Shown piece by piece: positions 21,105 to 31,524 of a DNA stretch of 64,000 nucleotides; the stretch's first letter is position 1, and each line of letters starts with the position of its first letter. Origin of the DNA: Macroventuria anomochaeta (Eukaryota; Ascomycota; Dothideomycetes; Pleosporales; Didymellaceae); assembly GCF_010093625.1 (NCBI RefSeq), contig NW_022985389.1, positions 60,250 to 124,249 on the forward strand, in the 5' to 3' direction. Position numbers and translations under genes: made by a program. Under the pieces are notes generated by a model. The model had not been told where the DNA came from. It made no database searches and was given only the letters and a program-made list of their open reading frames with translations.

Positions 21105-22193
21105 ATGGAGTCAATACGGCCAGCGCTCGCAACAGTGCGCCTAGCAGTCCCCCGTCGCGCATACCGCCCCTTTTACCAGTGTCTGCACACATCAGCAACA
21201 CGATGCGCCACCCCTCTCCCCCACCCGTCCGTACCTGGACCGCCGCCAGAGACGCCCACGCCCTCCGCCTCGGACGCTTTGGACCGCGTCGCGAGGAAGC
21301 GGCGGCAGGCTGAGATGCTGCAACAGGCGAAGGGGGCTCGCACAAGCGCAGCGAAGCCCACCAGCGTGCTGAAGAAGCGCTTCTGGAACGATGTCAACAT
21401 CAGGGAAAGCGACAACGGCTTCCAGGTCTTCCTCGACAACCGCCCCGTCCGCACTCCCAACAAGGACACCCTCACCGTCCCCGCGTCGAAGCACCAGCTC
21501 GCCACTGCTATCGCCCTCGAATGGGATCTCCTCGTCAGCGCACAGCAGGCCCTCAAGACCCACTACATCCCAATGACCTCGCTCGCCGCCCGCGCCATCG
21601 ACGTCGAGCTCGCAGACAGCAAGGGCGACGAGCGCGTCCGCGAGTCTATCGTCCAGCTGTGCATGCGCTACCTGTCCACCGACACGCTGCTCTGCTGGGC
21701 GCCGGAGCACGTCCTCAACGACGTCAAGCAGAACGGCAAGACGCTGCGCCAGCTGCAGGAGGAGGTCGCGACAGGCATCATCGCATACCTGACAAGCAAC
21801 GTCTGGCCCGGCGTGCAGATCGAGCCCATCCTCGATGCCGATAGCATCGTGCCCATCGACCAGCCTGAGATGACCAGGGAACTCATCCGCGCATGGGTCT
21901 CCGGTCTGCCCGCCTACGAGCTCGCCGGCCTCGAGCGCGCCGTGCTGGCCAGCAAGAGCGTGCTGATCGCCACACGACTTATCCACGAGTGGGCCGAGGG
22001 CTTCGCCGCGTCACGCCAGCCCGGCGCAAAGAAGACGTTTGGCATTGAGGAGGCTGCTGAGGCTGCGAGCCTGGAGGTCAGGTGGCAGACAAAGGCATGG
22101 GGAGAGGTCGAGGACACGCACGACGTTGAGAAGGAGGACATGAAGCGCCAGCTCGGCAGCGTTATTCTGCTTGTTGGCGGCGACTCGGCATAA
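21105..22193 (+). CDS. ATP12: ATP12, mitochondrial F1-ATPase assembly chaperone
   Basis: This is a single-exon frame. I chose ATG 21105 (MESIRPALATVRLAVPRRAY), which starts an arginine-rich, acid-free presequence of the mitochondrial type and gives 362 residues; an ATG at 21069 adds 12 residues. The mature part begins with KKRFWNDVNIRE and carries the ATP12 family hallmarks: LDNRPVRTPNKDTLTVP, ALEWDLLVSAQQALKTHYIP, MTSLAARAID, the TDTLLCWAPEH segment, and the C-terminal ASLEVRWQTKAWGEVEDTHD. ATP12 binds free F1 alpha subunit in the matrix until it pairs with beta; loss abolishes respiration. It is the clearest housekeeping gene of the window and looks intact. Codon use is strongly GC-rich at third positions, unlike the repeat-rich regions to the right. 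Confidence 0.95.
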   Translation: MESIRPALATVRLAVPRRAYRPFYQCLHTSATRCATPLPHPSVPGPPPETPTPSASDALDRVARKRRQAEMLQQAKGARTSAAKPTSVLKKRFWNDVNIRESDNGFQVFLDNRPVRTPNKDTLTVPASKHQLATAIALEWDLLVSAQQALKTHYIPMTSLAARAIDVELADSKGDERVRESIVQLCMRYLSTDTLLCWAPEHVLNDVKQNGKTLRQLQEEVATGIIAYLTSNVWPGVQIEPILDADSIVPIDQPEMTRELIRAWVSGLPAYELAGLERAVLASKSVLIATRLIHEWAEGFAASRQPGAKKTFGIEEAAEAASLEVRWQTKAWGEVEDTHDVEKEDMKRQLGSVILLVGGDSA

Positions 22194-22940
22194 GCACGGG
22201 TCGGGCGTGTAACGATAGATGTAGAATAGACGGTAGCAAGAGCTGCTTTGTAGACATGTGACTCCCTACCGCCCCGTTTAAACACGTTCCAAACATGGTC
22301 TTCTCTTTCCCCACTACGCACCGTGACAGGGTTGACCTCTTCAAGTCGTTGCACCTTGGATGATGGCCCCAGGGTGAGCCGGCAGGAAGTCGTTGGACAG
22401 CTACCAAGACGGGAAGGCGCCGACCACGCAATTGAAGAAGTCCTGCAACCCATACTTTCTGTCTCCTCTTCACCAACAAACCGCAACCCTCACTGCCACT
22501 TACGCTTCGCCAGATTTTCTCAAGCGATCAGACTGGAACTCATCAACGCGTCGTTCGTTTTGGAGGTCAGAGCTCATCAGGTTAGACTGAAGATTGCTCA
22601 TGTCAAGGAGAGCGCTCATTCGCTGGAGCATGCAGAGCCCGGAAGATGATCAGGATCCCGTACATGTAGTTGCATCTTTGCAACTATCGTGGAGCGGTAG
22701 AATTCTGGCGAGGAGCTCGTGTGTGCTACCTCTAGGCTCACGATAGCTGGCCCGCGAGAACAGCATTGAGCGATATCACTCGACTACTTCACGGACCTCA
22801 TGCACAATGGTCGGACTTTTGAGAGTACAGACTCAGGGAGTACCTGACCATTCGAACTACGGTATCAGCAATGCAACAGTATCAAAACAACCGCATTGAA
22901 GCAATCTCATACACACTACATTGGAGGACTTACGATTCTA
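22194..22940. other. Convergent intergenic stretch
   Basis: This lies between the end of ATP12 and the end of the minus-strand coiled-coil gene. Short frames occur but none is supported. It probably holds both 3' untranslated regions. Confidence 0.45.
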
Positions 22941-24704
22941 TCAATTGGGCTTCATCATGACAATTTCAGCTAGACGTACAGCTTCTTCACTCTCGAACCA
23001 CTCGCCGTTCATCGTTCCACGCTTGTACAGGATAGGCGTGGCAATGAGCTCCACATAACATTTCCTCAGCTCTTCCATGTCGTCCTCGTCCTCGTCCCTG
23101 GGGTCGAACATGAACATGGGGTTGAACCTTAACGACCCTGCCTCCGGCCTCGAAGGGAAACGAATGCTCCAGAGTGCCCGTTGGCGACGAAGAAGTTGTG
23201 AAAACTGTACAGCATCTATGAAGATACGGTGCAGTTCATTCTTGTCAGCTTCTAGGTCCTCGGCTGCCCCTGTCTTATGCCAAACCGTTACAACCTCTAA
23301 AACCTCAGACACAGCATTCGCGACTGCAGCCCGCACCTGATCAGTCGGTTTCTCACCCTGGGTGGAGGTCGCTCTTCCCAGAAGCTCAGCAGTAAATGCT
23401 CGCCAGTCATTGAATGACTTGTAAGACACCACTTTACGGTCTAATTTGTCAGTACAAATCGCATAAAGCGGGAGGTAGAATGCTAACCTGTGAGCCAGAG
23501 TTGGTTTTCCAAGCACCGGAAATTATCCGCAAGCGCGTTCCCCAGCCACACATCGTTTCCAAGATCTCCCGCCGGTGCCAAATCGAGAGTTCGAAACAGC
23601 TTCGTGCATATAACGTACGCTGTCCATCCGCGCACGAACAGGCGTTTTTTCCTTTTCTTTGTCGTAATCTCGTCCAAATCCCGGAGCTCAGTATACAGCG
23701 GGACGATGTTCTGATACTCTGAGAACCTGTCCTCTTTGAAAGAATCCGCATTACCGCCATTGAAATGTGATGACCAAGTCCTGATCTCGCTCATGAGTTT
23801 GTCGAACTTCCCGTACACATCCTCATCGCTGGCCTGCTCTCCCAAGAAGGTCTCCCTTTCATCCATGCTAAACTGCATCCGGTTTGCTGAGCGCTGAATT
23901 CGCGCAACAAGGTCTTTCTCGTCATTCAGTTCAGCCTGCAATTCGCGAATGCGGTGTTGGTAGTAGGCCACTTCATCTTTATGTCCATCTTTGAGCTGAT
24001 TAGCACGCTGTCTGTGATAATTTCGGTCATCTCTCAAGCGAATTCCTTCGCTCCGAGCATAACTGAGTTCTGCACGTAGATCAAGCCGTGAGTCGCCGGG
24101 TTCGTCAAAGACTCTCTTTACAATCTTGTGCTAGTCTTGTTAGACAGTTACATCATGTTATAAGGCCGCGTAACCCTTACTACACTACGTGTGGCACCAC
24201 GTGTGGCCCACTCCAGAGGGTTTCGCTCCCGTTCTGACGTCCTACCATGATTATCGCGGGGATCGCTTCCATAAGCTAGAGGTTCACTATATTGTGATCC
24301 TTCTGAAAGCTGCTCATGGTACTGCCGGGTAGGAGCTGCTTCGTGGTCAGCCCTGGGTTTCCAACGATCGTAGTCATGGTCTCACCTTTATAGTCATCTC
24401 TGGGTGTGGTCACCTGAGTATGATAACTATAGTTCCCCTCTGCCACCGAGCTTCTGCGTCGAGAAGCGCTAACTGTCGAAGCGGTAGCCTCTTGTGCTGC
24501 GTGAGGTCCTGGTAAAGAAGCTGGAAGTTGCTCCTGATGCGGATTTGTAAGACTGCGAATGGGGCAAGGACGAGCTTGCATGTCTGACGGCACTGCTACC
24601 AAAGCACTCCCATACCCCGCCATATTACGGCCTTCACGATGAAAAAAGGGGACAATGGACGTAGTAGGGGCAGTAGGCAGAGGATGATGGTCATTTTCTG
24701 CCAT
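22941..24704 (-). CDS. Coiled-coil hypothetical protein, 536 aa, four exons
   Basis: I built exons 24704-24386, 24335-24181, 24124-23488 and 23440-22941. Introns are short GT-AG with CTGAC/CTAAC branch sites, and the sum is exactly 537 codons. The N-terminal 150 residues are polar and disordered (P, Q, S, T-rich, with an RRRSS basophilic site). Residues about 160-240 form a charged helix (LRAELSYARSEGIRLRDDRN, then HRIRELQAELNDEKDLVARI) predicted to be a coiled coil. The C-terminal half is a globular helical domain ending AVRLAEIVMMKPN. I recognise no named family. It lies 545 bp upstream of, and on the same strand as, the 3' end of the GTPase gene. The coiled coil suggests a scaffold or oligomerising partner; this is inference. 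Exon 1-2 joining is less certain than the rest. Confidence 0.72.
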
Positions 24705-25248
24705 TTCCTGCCTTACGGGGCACTGCAGCCACACAGCCTCTCCCTACAAGGACTTCGCCAGTGGATTTAGCAGAACGCGACCGCATGCATAGTTCCACCA
24801 CTTCCTTCCAGCTGAAGAGTGCACACCTGAAGACGGCCTAAAGCTCTGCATAGACGAGTTGGGTCGCTTACCCATGCCTACCTAGATCTGCAACGCTAGT
24901 CAATCACGCATGTCACGGTGTGCTATCATTGGCTTCGTGGCGACATTCCGCGGGCAAAGTTTCAGGAAGCGGGGAGAGCCGATCCCGTCGATAAGGTCCG
25001 ACTTATATTGTGTCGCATGGCTGAAAGTTCTGGACTATGCCCAGGCGGCCTTGCGATGCGAGAACACAATTGCGGCTCTTTCAGGAAGACCCCATTGGAT
25101 CACAGGAGACGCCAACCGAGCCCCTACAAGGAACGTAGAACCAGTGTTTCGAATCAAGTGTAAGTCTGTATATTATGCAAAGAGTAGGGGGTTTCCACCA
25201 CCAAACGAGATCAGCGCACTAAGGATTGCTAGTGCATCTAATCATCTA
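24705..25248. other. Gap between the GTPase 3' end and the coiled-coil gene
   Basis: No convincing gene was seen. A plus-strand frame at 24910-25380 has no domain and overlaps the GTPase gene. The part near 24705 should contain the promoter of the coiled-coil gene. Confidence 0.45.
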
Positions 25249-26312
25249 TTAGGAAGAGGGATCGCCACTAGACCCGAGGTCAGCAAACCATCCAGTAAAC
25301 ATCTCAGTGACACCGGGAGGTATGCCCATGAAGGCCGCCAGTATGCTAATAGTAACCGGAACATAGGGCATCACTTTTGACAGCCCGGACCTCTTCTGCT
25401 TGATCTCTTGACGGACCTCAGTACCAACGGGACGCTGGAGACTGACCTGCTGATTCTGAAGCGCCTTCAGCCTCGCTGACTCTTGCTCCCAGTCTAGCCG
25501 AACCTGCCGTCTCATGGCCCGATCATTTTCAAGCAAGTCTCGCTTGAGCCTCTCAAGCGAAGCTAACTCATCCTGAACCTGCTGCTTCAGCTTATCCAGG
25601 TTATCTTCCACGTAAGCACCTGCTACGGTGGCATTCAAGTCCTTCCCCTCATCTACCAACTCTCTCTGCAGTTGGAGTACCACGTCGTCCCGGGATAGGA
25701 GCTGGCTCACAAGGCTGACGGCTGACGGTCGATCGCCGTGGAATCGGCTAATGTTCGATCCATGGCCGACCATATACGCCCAGAATTTGTCCTTCAGTTG
25801 CCTTTCACGCTCTGCGCCAAGGGACGGGTCAATTCCATCCCATCGAGAGGTGATCAGAAGAACGTTCTTGAGAGCATCCTGGCCGCACATTTTCTTGAAA
25901 ATCTCGAAAGTCTTGATTGCGGCTCGACTGTAGCGAACATCTGTAATCCGATGGATGTAGATGACACCTTTAAGCTGCACGCCGAGTTCATATTGCGCGG
26001 ACAGGATACGGGCGATTTCAGTCAGGATTTCGCTATCCGTACGGTTGGTGTCGTCAAAGCCCGGCGTATCGATCAAGAGCACTTTGCTGTTGCCAATCGT
26101 AACTGGTATCCCCTGACACTCCTGCGTGCCTGAATGCAATTAGAACGTCGTTGTACCTGAGACTGCATCTGCTCACAAGGGTCGAGGTCTGGGCCTTCCT
26201 GAGCAACTTCTTTGCCAGCGAGTTGATTTACGAAGTAGCTCTTTCCTGCTCCTGTGACGCCCATGACTACGATCATACTAGGGGACTCCTGCTCATCTTT
26301 CCTGGCCATCAT
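25249..26312 (-). CDS. P-loop GTPase of the fungal AIG1-like group with coiled-coil and hydrophobic tail
   Basis: Exon 1 is 26312-26177 and exon 2 26129-25249, separated by a 47-bp GT-AG intron that restores the D-P-C-T-Q-E-C-Q junction; the product has 338 residues. The G1 P-loop is GVTGAGKS (about residues 17-24), the G3 motif is DTPGFDD, and the G4 position reads TSRWD instead of N/T-K-x-D. YSRAAIKTFEIFKKMCG lies between them. The region after about residue 200 is a long charged helix (LKQQVQDELASLERLKRDLL) predicted as coiled coil. The end has a hydrophobic stretch (YVPVTISILAAFMGIPPGV) that could insert in a membrane. Such GTPases are common and multicopy in filamentous fungi with no settled role. 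It is divergent from the Hsp70-like gene across 544 bp. Confidence 0.87.
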
Positions 26313-26856
26313 CTTTGCTTCCTCTGTTGAGCAAAGATACACAGTAATACGAAACTGACAAGAATTCGGGTGTGGGCAACGTGTGAATGAAGTGAGCAAT
26401 AACGATGGTTTCTCGCACAAGAACGCAGCTTCTCAGGTTTAGGTATCAACTTCCATGATGATATGTGACGACTCTTCTAATAGAGCTACCTGTTTCGTGA
26501 GTTACCGAAACACAGCCTTGACGGAATTAGCGCATCAGCTGAGCCGCGTTCGCAGCAAAGCTGAGGGAGACGAGCGTTCCAGCTGACGCCACGACACTTG
26601 CTGGAATGGGTGTCTTGCATGGTAGCGATATTGAATATGCAAGCCTGGCATTCAGAATCACCTCTAGAGTTTTGGTGGCGGCCGTGGATGTTCCCTGTTG
26701 GCTTGTGGGTCCCGAGGTCCTCCATCCTGAAGAGGCTGAGAATCACCATTTATGGGGTCTATCCAGGTCCCCTCCAAACCATGTTGAAAGCTGTCGAGCC
26801 TTTTCGAATCTCCTATTGAGTATCTTTGTAGCCCAACACATTACCAGTTTTGAACA
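26313..26856. promoter_or_regulatory. Shared divergent promoter of the GTPase and the Hsp70-like gene
   Basis: The start codons of the two genes lie 544 bp apart on opposite strands with no credible gene between, so this interval must carry both promoters and could co-regulate them. No heat-shock element array (repeated nGAAn) or other clear operator was recognised. Confidence 0.55.
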
Positions 26857-28886
26857 ATGGCATCAGAGATCGTTGTTGGCATCGATTTTGGCACAACGTC
26901 AGTTCTTCTACTTCATGGCACAGCATGATAGAATGAGGCTAACGTGCTAAAGCTATTCGGGAGTATCATGGGCCATCAACGGCGGCAAAAAGACCATTCG
27001 AGTAGTCAATGACTGGCCGAATCCTGTCTCGACTGTCGCGACATCAGACAAGGTGCCTTCGGCGCTATCATACCAGGATGGACAACCGTACCACTGGGGC
27101 TATAAAGTCGATTTGAAAGAGCAGTCTTTGAGCTGGTTCAAGCTACTGCTCGATCCAAAGAACAAAATTGGCCAGGGTTCAGACAAGGTTATGGGTCTTA
27201 TCAAGCAACTCGCGACACTCAACAAGAGCCCCGAAGATGTTGCCGCCGACTACCTCCGACTGCTCTGGCAGTACACTAAGGAAGATATAAGAAAACATCG
27301 AGGAGGCGATTGGGAAGAAATCTATAAAGTCAGGGCCGTTCTTACCGTGCCTGCTATATGGTCCCCCGGCGCTCAAGATAAGACCTTGAAGATCGCACGC
27401 AAGGCTGGGCTGCCGGATAACATCTCACTCGTTAGCGAACCAGAAGCTGCCGCGTTGGCAGTTCTCAGAGAGAAAAGGGAAGATGGTGAACCTCTTCGGG
27501 TTGGAGACTGTTTTGTAGTCTGTGACGCTGGAGGTGGCACCGTCGATCTCATCAGTTACAAGATCTGTTCACTCAAGCCTTTCCAAGTCGAAGAGTGCGT
27601 AATGGGTGATGGTTCGTACAGGATTCACCAAACTTCCTTTGTGACAACAACTAATTTGGACGACAGGTGGGCTCTGTGGATCTGTCTATCTCGATCAAGC
27701 ATTCGAGATAACCATCAGGAACATGGTTGGCGAGACACAATGGGAAGAGCTCAGGCTTAAATCCAAGCGAATGATGATGCACGACTTTGAATATTACATA
27801 AAACGATCTTACGCTGGAGATAAGCAACCATACTCCGTCGACTTGCTAGATGTGAAGGATAACCCTGCCGAAGGCATAGACAATGACACAATCACCCTGA
27901 AACCGTAAGTATGACCGCCTCTGCATGTACAAGTCTTTAATAACAATCACAGCACAATGCTCAAGACCATCTTCGATCACGTCATAAATCAGATCATGCG
28001 ATTAGTCGAGAAGCAAATCGACGAGGTAGAAGACAAAGGCAGCAACGTGAAGGTCAGTCGAAGCGAACTTGAAAACTCCTTGAACACTGACTAAAGAGAC
28101 AAGGCAATCTTACTTGTTGGTGGCTTTGGCACGAACCGGTACATGCATAAGAGACTCGATGAAGCCCATAAGACAACTGGCATTCAAGTTCTTCAGATTA
28201 ACGGGGGGTAAATTGAACCTGCAAAGATCACTATAGCATCTTGCTGACAAGCTCAGATGGTCGGCAATATGTCGCGGCGCAACAATGTGGGGCCTCGAGC
28301 ATTCACAGCAAAACCCATCTCCAAGGAGGACTGTAAAATCGCGCATCGCACGATATAGTTACGGCATAGTGTGCACGCTTCCATTCGACGAGTCAAAAGG
28401 GCACTTGCTCCGAGACAGAATACGAGGCTCAAGAGGAGAGTGGCGAGCAGCCAACCAGATGAGCTGGATGCTTAAAAAGGGCGAGAAGGTGGAGGAAGGT
28501 CGACACATCCACCAACCACTGACACAAGTTGTACCAGTGAATTTGGAGGGCACAGGGATGTATAATCTCTGGAATGCGTTATGGTACTGCGCTGATGACG
28601 AACCACCGGAGAGAGCGGAGCTCAGTAAGTCTATTCACAACAACGTTGAGAGGAGTCGCTAAGCATCACGCCAGGTGTTAAGGAACTGTGCAAGGTCGAG
28701 TACGGTATCAAACGCTCGAAATTGTGGCAGGAGCCGATCTACAAGAGCCCGTTAACGGGGGAGAGATGGAGGGACTCAACCTTCGATCTTTGGATCCGTT
28801 TGGATCAGACGACCCTCGAGTTCTCTGTTAAGTACAAAGACGAGAAGGTTGCTTGGACGGAAGCGAAGTACAAAGAGAATTTCTGA
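26857..28886 (+). CDS. Hsp70-like ATPase (HSPA12-type) without a substrate-binding domain, seven exons
   Basis: Exons 26857-26897, 26953-27611, 27667-27904, 27953-28052, 28104-28207, 28257-28624 and 28675-28886 join in frame to 573 residues. Hsp70/actin-fold ATPase motifs are phosphate-1 VVGIDFGTTYSGVSWA (rebuilt over intron 1), phosphate-2 VVCDAGGGTVDLISY and the adenosine motif AILLVGGFGTNRYMHKRL. After NGGWSAICRGATMWGLEH the protein continues with a short beta-rich tail (LTGERWRDSTFDLWIRLDQT) instead of a canonical Hsp70 peptide-binding domain. Human HSPA12 proteins have similar architecture, and many filamentous fungi carry expanded sets. A cytosolic ATPase role is expected; the client is unknown. 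The gene is apparently intact. Its neighbours, a GTPase and a coiled-coil protein, make a three-gene module worth testing. Confidence 0.9.
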
Positions 28887-29353
28887 AGGAACTCGTTGGC
28901 GTCACATTCCTTCGAGTTGGACGTTAGATCTGTCGACGACGCCCCATGGACAGTAATCGTTAGCGCTCTGATAACGCTAAAGTCTGGCTCCCGAAATGAC
29001 GGCGATGCGATGGCCCTCCAAAATTCCAGTAGTTTCTTTTCTTTGTTGCTTGCATACACTCAGTCTACATTGCAGCACTAATTGTGTAGCTGATGGAAGA
29101 ACTGACGAAGCAGGCGCTATGTCCGCACTGCATGGCAGAAGAACATGAACATCTATGAGTCAAGAGTGAGAAGGCGCAAGTGAAGGAGTCACATAGGAAG
29201 AAGTTACAAAGCAAAATAGTGTGGGGGAAAGAACAGCCACAAAGAGAGCCGCTGCACACTAAAAATCTCTTGCGTAGTAAAATGCAGACGAAAAAGATGG
29301 CATCTCCTATCTACATACAGCTCTGACTGCTATTCTGCTTGAGATTTTATTCT
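28887..29353. other. Stretch without a gene downstream of the Hsp70-like gene
   Basis: No domain-bearing frame was seen. It contains the 3' flank of the Hsp70-like gene and leads into the microsatellite. Confidence 0.45.
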
Positions 29354-29521
29354 CTTTCTTCTTCTTCTTCTTCTTCTTCTTCTTCTTCTTCTTCTTCTTC
29401 TTCTTCTTCTTCTTCNNNNNNNNNNCTTCTTCTTCTTCTTCTTCTTCTTCTTCTTCTTCTTCTTCTTCTTCTTCTTCTTCTTCTTCTTCTTCTTCTTCTT
29501 CTTCTTCTTCTTCTTCTTCTT
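29354..29521. repeat. (CTT)n microsatellite interrupted by an assembly gap
   Basis: Pure CTT repeats run from about 29354 to 29521, broken by ten N at 29416-29425. The true length is therefore unknown. The poly-Glu, poly-Lys and poly-Arg frames across it are artefacts of the repeat. Confidence 0.97.
29416..29425. other. Assembly gap (10 N)
   Basis: Ten ambiguous bases lie inside the CTT microsatellite. The size is probably a placeholder, because the repeat could not be spanned by the assembler. Confidence 0.95.
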
Positions 29522-30356
29522 GCTCCGCGAGGAGCCTTTCCATCTGCCCATTCAGTCCTCATGCAAGAACAAGAGGCATACACGGACGTTCGGGTTCAGG
29601 ATCTAGCCCGTCCTCTCTTCATTAGTCTTCTCCGCCACAAGTCCCTCGTCCTCTGCCTCGTGATACAAGTGGAGTTACGAAGCGGTGTCAAAGGCTAGGG
29701 GGCCGGCCTCTGCAGGCTCGCGCTTCCCTCTCACGCCAGCATTGCGCTTTTTGTTCTCGTTCAGTCCAGTATCAGCAGACCCCAGGGCTCTCGGTAGATG
29801 GAGCGATATGCTGAGCCACCGAAAGTCTTCCCAAGCCCATTCTCGTCACTTAATTGCGAAGCGGAGGAGCGGAGCGATGAAGCAAGCATACTTACACCAG
29901 ATTTGCTGCGGAGGATTGGGAAAATCTGTTGCTTGAGAGCCACGTGCGCCAAAGAACAGAAGATGCAGTTGATTAGTGCCAAGGAAGAAACCATCGCGTA
30001 GTAGTGAAGGAAGGAGAAGGTGCGAGGGTAGCAAGAAGGAGCAACGACAATAAAGGAGCAGCAACGAAAAAGCAACTACAGCAGGAGCAGCTACAGAGAT
30101 AATTAGCAGTCGTGGAGAAGAGCAACCATACTGATTGCTACGGGCCCTTGATCATATCAACGTAGGAGGGATGCATGTGCGAAAAATGCACTTGCTCTGG
30201 TCTAAGAATCCCCGTTGAACTGAGTCTTGAGCGAAATCGCTCCGCTTCGCACGTCTTTGGTCCGTTCACGCCTCAAGGCTCGTTATACTTGTCGGTTATG
30301 TCCAATCCTCTAGACCATCCGAGTCCCTATCGGTCTCGCTACCCCATGTTTCTTCA
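29522..30356. other. Stretch without a recognisable gene
   Basis: I see only short frames without domains. The sequence between about 29850 and 30110 is purine-rich on the plus strand. No repeat pair within the window was found for it. Confidence 0.4.
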
Positions 30357-30659
30357 TCACACTAGTTCAGAGGGGAGGAGTGTAGTGCAGAAACCAGGCT
30401 TCGCCAAAGCGTCGACATTGAAAGTGCCGCTGTCGCTAAACGTTTCACTGAAAGTCTCAATCTTTGGACTGGCACCCCGCGCCTTGATCCAATCGCTGAT
30501 TAGCTTGACACGCTCTTCATCCAAGGACGGGTGATGATATAACGCAGGTGTTGCGCCGGCCATGCTACCGAAAGAAGTACCCAATCCATTAATGACAGCT
30601 TCGCCCAGTATGAATGTTTCTCCGACTATACGGCCTTGTGGGGTATGCGCCATGCCCAT
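30357..30659 (-). CDS. Hypothetical protein or gene fragment, 100 aa
   Basis: The frame from ATG 30659 (MGMAHTPQGRIVGETFILGE) to TGA at 30357 is coding-like: balanced composition, short predicted helices and a clear polar/apolar pattern (SLDEERVKLISDWIKARG). Upstream in the same frame only low-quality sequence is found, next to a duplicated repeat at 30761 and beyond. It may therefore be the C-terminal end of a longer gene truncated by that repeat, or a small complete gene. I recognise no family. Confidence 0.4.
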   Translation of the reverse strand: MGMAHTPQGRIVGETFILGEAVINGLGTSFGSMAGATPALYHHPSLDEERVKLISDWIKARGASPKIETFSETFSDSGTFNVDALAKPGFCTTLLPSELV

Positions 30660-30760
30660 CTTGCTTCGAGTATACACCAGAACTACTGAACAGACGCTGA
30701 TCCCGATTGTATCGCGGTGTAGATATAACGACGAGATCTCGATGCAACAAAAAGAAAAAA

Positions 30761-30854
30761 ACATACAACAGCGGGTATTCACTAGTGGTCACCCACCTAA
30801 CTACTAATCCACCGGTACATTGCTTAAATAGGGCTGAGCGAACGGGAAGCCTTG
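30761..30854. repeat. Direct repeat, copy 1 (about 94 bp)
   Basis: This segment, beginning ACATACAACAGC and ending GGGAAGCCTTG, recurs with roughly 90 per cent identity at 30964-31056. The two copies lie in the same orientation about 200 bp apart, upstream of the ankyrin gene. Confidence 0.85.
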
Positions 30855-30963
30855 GTTCCAACATCCTATGGTCGTATGTAGAGGAAATGTCTTTTTTTAT
30901 AGAATACATTCGAGCAGTTTGACAAGATGGCGCAAAAGTATCAACAGAAGCAAAAAGGCAAAA

Positions 30964-31056
30964 ACATACAACAGCAGGTATTCGCTAGTGGTCACCACCT
31001 AACTACTGATCCGCCGGTACGTTGCTTAAATAGGGCTGAGCGAATGGGAAGCCTTG
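30964..31056. repeat. Direct repeat, copy 2 (about 93 bp)
   Basis: This is the second copy of the 30761-30854 segment. It differs by scattered substitutions and one missing C in the CACC stretch. The flanking poly-A-rich leader (AAAAAGGCAAAAACATAC) is also partly shared. Confidence 0.85.
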
Positions 31057-31273
31057 CTGTCTCCTGGTCGTTCACCACTAAAATCCCTAATTCTACCGTA
31101 TCCGGTATTTTGTAGCGCTCAAAACAGACAACAATTCCAAGTCCGCCTGCTAGAAGTGCCCGATAAAGAGGCCCCGCACACCGAGCTTAAAGTAGCTTAG
31201 CGGTAACCTATCGCCGCTGACACTAGATCTGTGGCTGTGTGGCTGTGTGGTTGTGTGGCGCTTTTGCTAAGCG

Positions 31274-31316
31274 CTCCAGGACACCGGAAAACCGGCTCGA
31301 ATTGGGAGCAGGGCTA
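31274..31316 (+). repeat. Left arm of an inverted repeat around the ankyrin gene
   Basis: CTCCAGGA, then a variable centre, then ATTGGGAGCAGGGCTA matches in inverted orientation the segment at 34361-34403, with about 34 of 43 positions shared by eye. The arms enclose about 3 kb including the ankyrin gene. Confidence 0.55.
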
Positions 31317-31524
31317 CATGATGCTGAGCCTTGGTGGCTTAGTCACCCTGCCGCCGCTTGCCCCACCATCGTCCTCAACTCTCTCTTTTTGGGCTTTCTT
31401 CACAACACGTGCCTACTATTGAATTGGAATTTTTGCCCGCTTCACCCCTGCTTATAATACTTGCTAGGCGGTTGTTTTCATCACTACCTTGAGTTTAGTA
31501 AAGCAGACAAGTGCTACTTCAGCA

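Noticed and set aside
21192..21986. 264-codon frame antisense to ATP12
   Set aside because: It is a shadow of the GC-rich coding strand; the plus frame is unmistakable ATP12.
29307..29698. Poly-Glu, poly-Lys, poly-Arg, poly-Ser and poly-Leu open frames on both strands
   Set aside because: They are translations of the CTT/GAA microsatellite across an N-gap and contain no other protein sequence.
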